Assembly: GCA_041633555.1 (NCBI GenBank)
Contig: JBFKFZ010000081.1
Coordinates: forward strand, 1-12,043
DNA: 12,043 nucleotides
Source: JAHEAO01 sp041633555
GTDB lineage: Bacteria > Pseudomonadota > Alphaproteobacteria > Rhodobacterales > Rhodobacteraceae
Direction of reading: 5' to 3'
The position numbers and the translations under genes are program-made. The notes beneath the pieces are model-generated. The model did not search any database and was not told the origin of the DNA. It was given only the letters and a program-made list of their open reading frames with translations. Each line of letters begins with the position of its first letter. Positions within the stretch are counted from its first letter, which is position 1. Shown in pieces: positions 6,306 to 12,043 of the stretch.

Positions 6306-6734
6306 CCGCCGGCGCACGGCTTGCTCGATCAGCAGCGGATCGGCGGGACTGCCTTTCGGAGCGACGCGGATTGCACGGGCGTCCACCGGCAGGTGACCCG
6401 CCAGCGCCCGTTCGTTCATGAAGCGGCTGCCGACCTTGTAGCCGACATTGGCATCGAACCAGACAATCGGCCGATATCCCTGCTCGATCAGCTGGTAAGC
6501 AACCAGCGACACCGTGTTCACCGACGGCGTCTCATCGAACCAGTGCATGACATTCGATCCGTCGATCACGACCCAGTTCGCAACGGTCGGCTTCGGTGTG
6601 AGCCAGTAAAGGCCCAGTAGCCCCGCAACCGCAACACCGACAAGAATCCAGGTCGGGCCCAGCGCCGGGCAGGCGACATAGACCATCGCGCAGAGCGCCA
6701 GCCAGACAAGCATGCGAAACATCGTCATGATCAT
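6306..6734 (-). pseudogene. 3'-truncated membrane-anchored NYN (Zc3h12a-type) ribonuclease
   Basis: The minus-strand frame starts at ATG 6734 (ATGs at 6728 and 6722 are alternatives; a GGAGGG lies rather far upstream). Residues 6-45 form one or two membrane helices (MLVWLALCAMVYVA and ILVGVAVAGLLGLYWL). A NYN/PIN-like nuclease domain follows, with VVIDGSNVMHW (Asp58), WFDANVGY (Asp94) and VAPKGSPADP (Asp132). Family members continue with an arginine/isoleucine strand and TNDRYRDW, which supplies the last acidic ligand. Here similarity stops after about residue 143 (position 6306). The frame runs on to 6051 as repeat-derived sequence (GHDPASEAPDHG...). I looked in the other frames for the missing part and did not find it, so this is a deletion or replacement rather than a point frameshift. 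An RNase activity is unlikely to survive. Confidence 0.65.
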
Positions 6735-6770
6735 GCGGCGAATTGGGTCGCCCTCCGGTCAGAAGTCAAT

Positions 6771-6799
6771 ATTCGGGTCTTGAACAATCCATCCCGAAT
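6771..6799. promoter_or_regulatory. Inverted repeat in the divergent intergenic region
   Basis: ATTCGGG (6771-6777) and CCCGAAT (6793-6799) are perfect 7-bp arms separated by 15 bp, between the minus-strand NYN gene (starts 6734) and the plus-strand gene at 6909. The position suits an operator, but I cannot assign a regulator. Confidence 0.3.
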
Positions 6800-6831
6800 T
6801 CCGCAACCGGCCCGCAGCTTCAATCCCTGGC

Positions 6832-6860
6832 ACGACAATTGCCCGCAAATCCGCTATCCT
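6832..6860 (+). promoter_or_regulatory. Candidate promoter of the alpha/beta-barrel gene
   Basis: ACGACA (6832-6837) and TATCCT (6855-6860) are separated by 17 bp; each matches four of six sigma-70 consensus bases. The predicted start would give a leader of about 42 nt before ATG 6909. Confidence 0.35.
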
Positions 6861-6908
6861 TGCCCGGTCTCCCCTGTCACGCCTCCGACAGCCAGAAAGG
6901 ACAAGACC

Positions 6909-7205
6909 ATGAGCCTCCTCGTCCGCTACACGCTCAAATCCGACACCGACCACGATCATCAGGTCAAGGCGATGCAGACCCTCGTCGCGGGTCTCAGGGC
7001 CGAGAACATCGCCGGGCTGATCTATTCCTGCTTCAGCACCGACAAGGCGACCGAGTTCGTCGGCCTAATCGAATTCGACAGCGACGCCACCAAACAGAAG
7101 TTCCTGCAATCGGCGGCCTTCGCGGCCTACAGGGCCAGCGTCGGACCAACCTTCGCCAACCCGCCCGTCACAAGCGAGATCACCGCCATCGCCTCGACCC
7201 GGTAA
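6909..7205 (+). CDS. Small dimeric alpha/beta-barrel-like protein
   Basis: A 98-aa soluble protein. ATG 6909 follows AAAGGA (6897-6902 region) at 7-nt spacing. The pattern is a strand (LLVRYTLKS), a helix (DHQVKAMQTLVAGLRAE), a strand (AGLIYSCFSTD), a strand with FVGLIEFDS, a helix (ATKQKFLQSAAFAAYRAS), and a final strand (TSEITAIAS). This is the beta-alpha-beta order of the dimeric alpha+beta barrel (ABM/ferredoxin-like) fold. Such proteins range from monooxygenases to stress proteins and many have no known substrate. I see no conserved catalytic residues that decide between them. The gene is monocistronic in appearance, with its own promoter candidate. It is divergent from the broken NYN gene. 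Confidence 0.7.
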   Translation: MSLLVRYTLKSDTDHDHQVKAMQTLVAGLRAENIAGLIYSCFSTDKATEFVGLIEFDSDATKQKFLQSAAFAAYRASVGPTFANPPVTSEITAIASTR

Positions 7206-7281
7206 CGCGCCGATGCGCCCCGCAAAGCCACTGAAAAGCGTGGAATCGTGGTAAAATAAGGGTCAACATCCACTTCACTTA

Positions 7282-7295
7282 TTGAATTATATCAA
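7282..7295 (+). promoter_or_regulatory. FNR/CRP-type box upstream of the GFA gene
   Basis: TTGAATTATATCAA matches the FNR/FnrL consensus TTGAT-N4-ATCAA at nine of ten fixed positions and has the TTGA-N6-TCAA symmetry shared by Fnr, Dnr and Nnr regulators. Its centre is 60 bp before the ATG at 7349. If a start point lies about 41 bp after the centre, it falls near 7330, just before the ribosome site. Oxygen or nitric oxide control is inferred. Confidence 0.5.
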
Positions 7296-7306
7296 GAACT
7301 TGACTA

Positions 7307-7326
7307 TTTTTCCGCGCGCGGAAAAA
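7307..7326. repeat. 20-bp perfect palindrome before the GFA ribosome site
   Basis: TTTTT-CCGCGCGCGG-AAAAA is perfectly symmetric over 20 bases and ends 8 bp before the AAGGA ribosome site. It has no T-run after the stem in either direction, so it is not a normal intrinsic terminator. It overlaps the place where a -10 element would lie if the FNR-type box activates. An operator or an RNA/DNA cruciform element in the leader are the main readings. Confidence 0.55.
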
Positions 7327-7348
7327 CACCCCCAAGGAAAGGCCCGCC

Positions 7349-7741
7349 ATGCTCACCGGCTCCTGCCATTGCGGCCAAGTCTGCTGGACTTTCGACGGCG
7401 ATCCTGGCACCGCCACCGCCTGCAGCTGCACGATCTGCCGCCGCTACGGCGTCCTCTGGATCTATGACTACGAGGGCGAGAAGATCACCCTGACCGGCCC
7501 GACAAGCCAGTATCTCTGGGGCGAGAAGAGCATCGGCTTCCATTTCTGCCCGACCTGCGGCTGCGTCGCCTGCTGGCGCGGCGTGCGGCTAGCCGAGGAC
7601 GGCCGCTGCCGCATCGCCGTCAATGTCCGGCTCGCCGAACCCGATACCGTCGCCCATCTGCCGATCCGGCATTTCGAGGGGCTCAAGTCCTTCCAGGCCC
7701 TGCCCGCCGACGGCCGCTGCGTGGCGGATATGTGGTTCTAG
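7349..7741 (+). CDS. GFA/CENP-V domain zinc protein
   Basis: A 130-aa protein of the GFA (glutathione-dependent formaldehyde-activating enzyme, CENP-V) family. ATG 7349 follows AAGGA (7334-7338). Zinc ligands are visible: C6-x-C8 in GSCHCGQV, C25-x-C27-xx-C30 in CSCTICRR, and C67-xx-C70-x-C72 in FCPTCGC, the usual arrangement for two zinc sites. The family name comes from a Paracoccus Gfa that speeds glutathione-formaldehyde adduct formation, but most members have no proven activity, so a general thiol or formaldehyde role is only an inference. The length is typical. The gene converges with the zf-TFIIB gene, leaving 12 bp between the stops, and is preceded by an FNR-type box and a 20-bp palindrome. 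Confidence 0.9.
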   Translation: MLTGSCHCGQVCWTFDGDPGTATACSCTICRRYGVLWIYDYEGEKITLTGPTSQYLWGEKSIGFHFCPTCGCVACWRGVRLAEDGRCRIAVNVRLAEPDTVAHLPIRHFEGLKSFQALPADGRCVADMWF

Positions 7742-7753
7742 GACCGCAGCCCC

Positions 7754-8092
7754 TCAATCGAAGTCGAAGATCTCGCTCAGGATCGATTTCCGCCGCCGTT
7801 TGCCGCGATAGTTCCGGTCATCGCGGTAGCCCCGATCATCGTCATATCGATCTTCCCGAAAAGGCTCGCGATGCTCGCGCGGCCGTTCGTCCCGGTAGGG
7901 CTCGCGATATTCCTGCACCGGAGGAGCCTCGCGCCGCGGTTCTTCCTGAACCACCGGCGGCACCGACTTGTCGATGATCTTGTCCAGCTCGCCCCGGTCG
8001 AGCCATACCCCGCGGCATTTCGGGCAATAATCGACCTCGACCCCGTGGCGCTCGGTCATCACGAGCTCGGTGGCATCAATCGGGCATTTCAT
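7754..8092 (-). CDS. zf-TFIIB domain protein
   Basis: A 112-aa protein starting at ATG 8092 with GAGGAG 8 nt upstream. Residues 1-42 form a zf-TFIIB zinc ribbon with C3 and C23/C26 (YCPKCRGVWLDRGELDKII); the first knuckle reads CPID, with Asp in place of the second Cys, as in several family members. Residues 43-103 are a low-complexity, highly charged linker rich in Arg, Glu, Asp, Pro and Tyr (REPYRDERPREH, DRYDDDRGYRDDRNYRG), probably disordered. The tail KRRRKSILSEIFDFD ends acidic and hydrophobic. The zinc ribbon is a fold shared with TFIIB, but bacterial members have no established transcription role and their function is unknown. Confidence 0.85.
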   Translation of the reverse strand: MKCPIDATELVMTERHGVEVDYCPKCRGVWLDRGELDKIIDKSVPPVVQEEPRREAPPVQEYREPYRDERPREHREPFREDRYDDDRGYRDDRNYRGKRRRKSILSEIFDFD

Positions 8093-8238
8093 CGGGCAGG
8101 CTCCTCGTCGGTTTGGCTTTGCAACCGCATATGGGGCGCCTCCCCCTATCCATCAACCACCCCGCCAAACTCGAGCCGGAAACCGCCGCGCCGCCGGCCA
8201 AGGCCGTTGCGGTGAGCCCAGAAGTAGCCTCCAGAGAA

Positions 8239-8646
8239 CTAGCGGATCACATGCACCGCGCATTGGGCGTGCCGCACGACGCGCGCGGCCGTCGATCCCA
8301 GGAAATAATCCTGCAAGCCGGGCTTGTGCGAGGCAATCACGATCAGGTCCATCTTGTGATTGTCGGCGTATTCGGTGATCGCCCGGCCCGCCGCACCGCT
8401 GACCAGCGCCAGTTCGATGTCCTTGGCGCCCTCCGTTTCCTGCTCCAGCATTTCTTCGGCGGCCTTCCGGCTGGCCTCGGCCTGACCCTCGGGCAGATAC
8501 TGGGCAACATAGTTCGGCATCGGCTCTATCACATGCAAAGCAACGATCTTGCCGCCCTTCGAGCACAGCTTTCGCGCAACCTCTAGCGTCGCCTTGGCGT
8601 GCGGACTATGGTCGGTGGCGATCGGCACCAGTATGGATTTATACAT
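8239..8646 (-). CDS. Universal stress protein, UspF/UspG-like
   Basis: A 135-aa single-domain Usp. ATG 8646 follows GGAGG at 7-nt spacing; the frame extends further upstream but the family begins MYKSILVPI. The C-terminal nucleotide-site region reads IVIASHKPGLQDYFLGST and then AARVVRHAQCAVHVIR. This matches the UspF-type pattern (ASHRP...YLLGSNA..VVRHA.C.V) rather than the canonical G-2x-G-9x-G motif: the first Gly is Ala and the second position is Lys, while GST is kept. Usp proteins are cytoplasmic dimers linked to stress and growth arrest; the exact action is unknown. Usp genes are frequent members of FNR/Anr regulons, which fits the TTGA-N6-TCAA box 53 bp upstream. The neighbouring upstream gene on this strand is the ABM protein, 134 bp away. 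Confidence 0.93.
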   Translation of the reverse strand: MYKSILVPIATDHSPHAKATLEVARKLCSKGGKIVALHVIEPMPNYVAQYLPEGQAEASRKAAEEMLEQETEGAKDIELALVSGAAGRAITEYADNHKMDLIVIASHKPGLQDYFLGSTAARVVRHAQCAVHVIR

Positions 8647-8698
8647 CTTGGATCCTCCCTTTCGGGACCCACTCTGCCACGACAATCGTTCCGGCGAT

Positions 8699-8712
8699 TT
8701 GAGATGGGTCAA
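8699..8712 (-). promoter_or_regulatory. FNR/NNR-type box upstream of the universal stress gene
   Basis: TTGAGATGGGTCAA has the TTGA-N6-TCAA symmetry of FNR-family sites. Its centre is about 59 bp before the usp ATG, so a class II start point about 41 bp downstream would fall near 8664, leaving just enough room for the GGAGG ribosome site. No good -10 hexamer is visible at the expected place, which lowers confidence. It lies in the 134-bp gap after the ABM gene. Confidence 0.5.
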
Positions 8713-8780
8713 CTCTGGGCGACCAACGAAACCGGCAGCCCCAAGCGATTTGGCAGTAGATCAGGGCCGCGAATTGCGGG

Positions 8781-9101
8781 TCAGCCGATGCTTTCGACCA
8801 CGTCGTACATGACCGGCTCGAAGGCCTTGCTGAGCGCGCTGATCCTGCGATTGCGCTCGCGCATCTCGGCAGTCCGCAGCATCGCCATGAAATCCTCGCG
8901 CCGCTGCCATTGCGAATAGCTGGCAATCCGGGTCTGCGCGTCGTTGACATGGATGCCGACGCTAAGAAAGCCGGGCTGATTACGGATGAAGGCGTCATAG
9001 GCCCCGGTCAGTTCGTCCAGCAGATCCTGACAGGTACCGGGCGTAACCTCGAACGTGGTTATGACGGTCTGCAGTTCAGCGGTCTTTGAAATCGTGGGCA
9101 T
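8781..9101 (-). CDS. Antibiotic biosynthesis monooxygenase (ABM) family protein
   Basis: A 106-aa cytoplasmic protein starting at ATG 9101 with GGAG 7 nt upstream. The order strand (ELQTVITTFEV), helix (QDLLDELTGAYDAFIRN), the typical QPGFLSVGIHVND turn-strand, strand (RIASYSQWQRREDFMAML) and C-terminal FEPVMYDVVES is that of ABM dimeric alpha/beta-barrel proteins. Family members include quinol and heme-degrading monooxygenases, but this gene has no marker that fixes a substrate. The gene follows the hemerythrin-like remnant by 30 bp on the same strand and was probably cotranscribed with it. The usp gene lies downstream but has its own FNR-type box. Confidence 0.85.
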   Translation of the reverse strand: MPTISKTAELQTVITTFEVTPGTCQDLLDELTGAYDAFIRNQPGFLSVGIHVNDAQTRIASYSQWQRREDFMAMLRTAEMRERNRRISALSKAFEPVMYDVVESIG

Positions 9102-9131
9102 AGCAAATCTCCGGCGTCAGCAACGATCAGC

Positions 9132-9386
9132 TTACAACCTAGCGCTGTCTCGGCGCGCCGTCCAACTCTTCGCGCTCAGCCGAGGCGGACTTCGGGATCG
9201 TTCAGGATCACCGGCAAAATCTGCCCCCACCCTCACATCGCCGAGATGCCGCCCAAGCCAATAACGTATCAGCCCGCCAAAGCCGGGATGCGCCTCCCGG
9301 GCCTCCCGCGGATAATCTCTGAGCAGTACTTTCAGCGACGCAGGCAGGCCTTTTCGGCTTTCCAGAGGAAGTTCGTCACCGTTCAT
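9132..9386 (-). pseudogene. Probable hemerythrin-like gene remnant (internal deletion)
   Basis: ATG 9386 has GAGGAA at 6-nt spacing; an upstream ATG at 9470 is open but has no ribosome site. The start MNGDELPLESRKGLPASLKV and the following LLRDYPREAREAHPGFGGLI then RYWLGRHL resemble, from memory, the N-terminal part of Rhodobacterales hemerythrin (HHE) proteins, which should continue for a further ~100 residues of helix bundle carrying the iron ligands. Here it switches to unrelated text. Skipping one G in the run at 9224-9228 gives instead QILPVILNDPEVRLG and a stop at 9176-9178, similar in style to the C-terminal strand of those proteins. Both observations fit an internal deletion plus frame break. 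The family assignment is inference; the alternative is a short lineage-specific protein. Confidence 0.4.
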
Positions 9387-9432
9387 CCAGCGTTCCTCGG
9401 CTTCCATCAAGAATACGACATGCTTCACAGAT

Positions 9433-9447
9433 TGACCAATGTGGTCA
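9433..9447. promoter_or_regulatory. Inverted repeat operator candidate between divergent genes
   Basis: TGACCA-ATG-TGGTCA is a perfect 6-bp inverted repeat with a 3-bp spacer. It lies 47-61 bp before the chosen start of the minus-strand remnant (9386) and 62 bp before the plus-strand PPOX gene (9509), so it could serve either. The spacing does not match an FNR box. No regulator is assigned. Confidence 0.4.
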
Positions 9448-9508
9448 CCGTGAGTCTTGTTGCGTTTCATGGATTGGCTGCATGCCTGGTCGGGGCTAGT
9501 CTTACGCC

Positions 9509-9991
9509 ATGGCTATCTCTCCGATCCGACCCACCGATGACGAAGCGCGTGATCTTGCGCGGAGTTTGATCGCAGCAGCGCGTCACGCGGCACTCGGGGT
9601 TCTGCATCCGGATACAGGTCTGCCGTTCGTTACCCGCGTGGCACTTGGTCAAAGCCCCGACGGGGCACCGCTGACGCTGATCTCCAGCTTGGCGCTGCAT
9701 ACCCGCGCGCTCAGGGCCAGCCCCATGGCATCGCTCCTTATCGGTGAACCGCCGGCCAAGGGCGACCCGCTGGCCTTTCCGCGGCTGACCTTGACTGCCA
9801 CCGCCAGCTTCATCGAACGCGGGGGCGAAGAACACGAGAAGCTTCGCAGGCATTACCTGGTTACGCAACCCAAGGCCAAACTCTACATAGATTTCGCCGA
9901 TTTCAGTTTCGTTTGCTTCCGCGCTTTGACTGCGGCGCTGAACGGCGGCTTCGGCAAGGCCTACGAGCTTGGTCCCGACGATCTGGAGTGA
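9509..9991 (+). CDS. HugZ-like / pyridoxamine 5'-phosphate oxidase family protein
   Basis: A 160-aa soluble protein with the FMN-binding split-barrel fold. The start MAISPIRPTDDEARDLARSL, then AARHAALGVLHPDTG, VTRVALGQSPDGAPLTLISS, LALHTRALRASPMASLLIGE, KGDPLAFPRLTL, and the C-terminal KAKLYIDFADFSFVCF, ALNGGFGKAYELGPDDL follow the order of HugZ/PPOX-family proteins. Members bind FMN or heme and several take part in heme use; the true pdx oxidase is a separate branch, and nothing here proves a vitamin B6 role. ATG 9509 has no good ribosome site, but the N-terminus fits the family, so the start is probably right. It is divergent from the hemerythrin-like remnant, and its TGA overlaps the A-run of the downstream terminator. 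Confidence 0.88.
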   Translation: MAISPIRPTDDEARDLARSLIAAARHAALGVLHPDTGLPFVTRVALGQSPDGAPLTLISSLALHTRALRASPMASLLIGEPPAKGDPLAFPRLTLTATASFIERGGEEHEKLRRHYLVTQPKAKLYIDFADFSFVCFRALTAALNGGFGKAYELGPDDLE

Positions 9992-10021
9992 AAAAGGCCG
10001 GGGTGCTTCCGCACCCCGGCC
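9991..10021 (-). terminator. Intrinsic terminator of the beta-helix gene (partly bidirectional)
   Basis: GGCCGGGGTGC (9996-10006), loop TTCC, GCACCCCGGCC (10011-10021) form a perfect 11-bp GC-rich stem. Read on the minus strand the stem is followed by five T (9995-9991), the classical layout. It begins 22 bp after the reconstructed stop at 10043. On the plus strand the hairpin follows the PPOX stop directly but has no T-run, so it would act weakly that way. Confidence 0.85.
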
Positions 10022-10042
10022 CGGTCCCTTGCCCCCAACCTT

Positions 10043-12043
10043 TCAGAACGGATTGTCCATTCGGGTCGTGACGACCACCCGCCCCCTTGACGGCCTCGGG
10101 CCAGGTCAGTTGGATCAGCTTCGATGATGCGCCAGAGTTGGGTGTGACAGAGGGCAGCGAAAAGACCGCGGCGCCAGCGCCATTGGTGATTGCCGTTTCC
10201 GGCTGCACGCTCGGCACCAATCTGCACCAGGCACCGAAGGGCAAATAGCCGCGGCCATTCAGCACCCAGGTCACGGCCACAGTGTTCTGCACGAATTCCC
10301 GCGTCACCGGGTTGATTGCCAATTGGGTTATCCCGCTGACGGTGTTGCCCTCGAAAACCACGTTGCGGCTGCGGCTGAAATCGAGCCCGGTGATCGAGTT
10401 GTCGACCGAATCGATGCGGTCGATATTGCCGCTGATCGACTTGAACGTGTTGCCCTGAACGCTCAACCCCTGGATGAAATGCCCAACCCCGCAGGGCTTG
10501 ATCACGATCCAGTTGAACCAATCGGCGACGTCCGAACAGGTGAAGATGTTGCCGGTCACCGTCAGCCCGCCGAACGAGAACTCAACCCCGAAATCCGGCG
10601 CGGCATCATGCGCGTTGGGCCATTCGATCGAGCAGTTGTCGACATGGTTCCCGGTGATCAACGACTTCACGTTCGGATAGGTGAAGATCATGCCACCCAG
10701 CCGCGGACTGTCGGTCTGATCGTCGCTCTGGAACCAGTGGTTGCCGACGATCAGATGACCATTGCCAAAGAGCACGCCAGTATGACGGAACCGCTCGAAC
10801 CGGTTGTCGCGTATCTTGGCGTCATTGGCATTGGCATTGGCATTGACGTTGAACGCGAGCGTTGTGCGATCCGTCGCCTTGACTGACTGCTCATTCGAAA
10901 CGAAATGACAACGGTCGATCTGCAGACCTTGGCAATCGTCGCCATGGCTGGTCACGCCCCTGTCGCGCGGCTTGGTCATGAAACAGTCCTTGAGGTGGAA
11001 GGTCTGCCCCGACGGCGCCAGCAGGTCGCCGCTGGCATTGCCCGCGCACATGAACTCAACATCCGTGATCGTGAAGTTCGAGACCCTGGAAAATCCAGAA
11101 AGATCAGGAATGTACTTGAACCGGGTGAAAGTGTAGTTCTGCGTTGCTGCCGCACCGTACAGGGGCTGGCTCAGCGTCACCGTTCCGGCGCCGTCATTCT
11201 TCGCGCTCACATGGACCTCGCGGCCCGCGCCATTGCCGGTGACCGGCGACCCGAACTCGATATTGGCGACATTTGCGACACCGGTCAGGGTCTTGGGGTT
11301 CGAGGCCGAATAACTGGCCGTCGAGACCGCCACGCTCGGATCCCAGTTCGGCCCCGCGACCGGGTTGAACTGGCCATTGCGGAGCACCCTGCGAACTTCG
11401 AACGTGTCTTTCGACCTTTCGGCCGCGCGAAGATCCATCGGTGCATCCAGCTCGATCCGGCGACCGCACATATCAAGCGACTCGTGGTCCGAATAGTCCA
11501 GGAGCGCCTGAATGGCCTTCTTGAACCCCAGGGCCTCGCCGCAGAAGGCATCACTGTAGTCCGGCAGCTTGAATGAACCACGCAGGATCAGCCGCTTGCT
11601 ATCAGGCAAACCACCGTGCCCTCGAACCGCACCCGGTTCAGCAGGGAGACGTGGTCGCCCAAATAGCTGGTTCCGGCGGGCCCCAGCACGTCACGCCCGG
11701 CAGCCGCCATATCCGCCGCCTCGAAAGCGGGGCGGTCATCGGTTACTCCGTCGCCGATCGCGCCGTAGTCGCGGACATCGACCCAGTCCATCATGTCGCG
11801 GTGAAAGGCGCTCGTAATGTCCTCGATGACGAAGTCGTCGATCCGCACCAGCCCGCCATTGGCGCCGGTCGGATCGAGACCGAAATGGCCATAGAGCGGC
11901 TGCGTGCCCCACACCATGTCGACGCCGCCACGCTGGCCCGTACCGATGATCGCCGAGACTTCGACCACCTCGCCGTAGGTTGTCAGGGTCTTCGAGGTTC
12001 CGGTCTCGGTCAGCCCGGTCACATGCACGTCGCCCGCGCCGCC
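10043..12043 (-). pseudogene. Beta-helix GH28-related / pectate-lyase superfamily protein, two frame breaks, 5' end outside window
   Basis: The gene runs in from the right edge. The first part, to about 11610, carries the pectate-lyase superfamily entry motif DWVDVRDYGAIGDGVTDD. It ends in an early stop (11588), but one extra T in the TTT run at 11608-11610 joins it to PDSKRLILRGSFKLPD. The second part reads through many beta-helix coils (NFTITDVEFMCAGN, IRDNRFERFRHTGVLFGNGH, LIVGNHWFQSDD, ITGNHVDNC). Near 10082-10086, dropping one G from a G5 run gives EAVKGRVVVTTRMDNPF and a stop at 10043-10045, just ahead of the terminator. Without that correction the frame runs through the terminator to 9903 as basic junk. 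About 665 residues are present. The family includes polysaccharide-cleaving enzymes and phage tailspikes; no phage genes accompany it, so a surface or secreted polysaccharide-active role is more likely. Whether the breaks are real or sequencing errors is open. Confidence 0.75.
10823..10846. repeat. CATTGG hexamer repeat encoding Asn-Ala repeats
   Basis: Four tandem hexamers (CATTGG three times, then CATTGA) lie within the beta-helix gene and encode NANANAN on the minus strand. The repeat unit is two codons, so copy-number slippage would keep the frame and change coil length. Confidence 0.6.

Noticed and set aside
9903..10042. C-terminal extension of the beta-helix frame to 9903
   Set aside because: It runs through a perfect intrinsic terminator and into the antisense of the PPOX gene; a one-base correction gives a natural stop at 10043.
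10905..11576. 223-aa plus-strand frame opposite the beta-helix gene
   Set aside because: It is a shadow of the minus-strand gene; no ribosome site, and no domain recognisable.
10043..12043. Prophage tailspike locus
   Set aside because: The beta-helix fold also occurs in tailspikes, but no phage structural, lysis or integrase genes are in the window.
1..12043. CRISPR array, toxin-antitoxin pair or transposase
   Set aside because: No regularly spaced direct repeats, no recognisable toxin or antitoxin pair and no DDE or serine/tyrosine recombinase motif were seen on either strand.

Overview
The window looks like chromosomal DNA of a high-GC alphaproteobacterium, most likely of the Rhodobacteraceae/Paracoccaceae. 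The reasons are an NDUFS4-type complex I accessory subunit, a strongly C/G-ending codon style, several small proteins whose architecture I recognise from that family (GFA, zf-TFIIB, UspF-like, HugZ-like, a GH28-related beta-helix protein), and GTAGGG-type intergenic repeats. No prophage module, CRISPR array, transposase or integrase gene is visible. I find no clear new multi-gene system. The interest lies in genome decay, a duplication scar, and regulatory sites.

Positions 1-1510 are AT-richer and poor in recognisable genes. They hold a damaged small gene (102-678, amber codon plus an A8-run frame break), an orphan ORF (823-1389), and a cluster of short palindromes lying against the 3' end of a tRNA-Arg(UCU) (1511-1587, minus). 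This looks like the tRNA-proximal end of an integrated element. Next come the complex I accessory subunit gene (1632-1943, minus) and a 422-bp intergenic region.

Positions 2366-5781 form a DNA-repair block. A full-length uvrB overlaps a secreted putative zinc peptidase (DUF6782-like) at TGATG. About 97 bp further on is a second, diverged copy of the last ~400 bp of uvrB (about 93% identical over the aligned part). A 63-bp GTAGGGC-ended repeat sits exactly at its upstream border.

Positions 5782-6734 are a scar zone: a small low-GC hypothetical gene, REP-like TGGGTA/TACCCA repeats, and a membrane-anchored NYN ribonuclease gene (minus) that has lost the 3' part of its catalytic domain.

Positions 6735-9991 are an ordinary cluster of small genes. 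These are a dimeric alpha/beta-barrel protein, a GFA zinc protein preceded by an FNR/CRP-type box and a 20-bp perfect palindrome, a zf-TFIIB protein, a UspF-like universal stress protein also preceded by a TTGA-N6-TCAA box, an antibiotic-biosynthesis-monooxygenase (ABM) protein, a probable hemerythrin remnant, and a divergent HugZ/PPOX-like flavin-binding protein. The two FNR-type boxes suggest that part of this cluster responds to oxygen or nitric oxide.

From 10043 to the right edge runs a large beta-helix (pectate-lyase superfamily) gene on the minus strand, open at its 5' end. It is broken by two single-base frame breaks and followed by a good intrinsic terminator. All four inferred frame breaks in the window lie in homopolymer runs, so sequencing error must be considered beside real decay.
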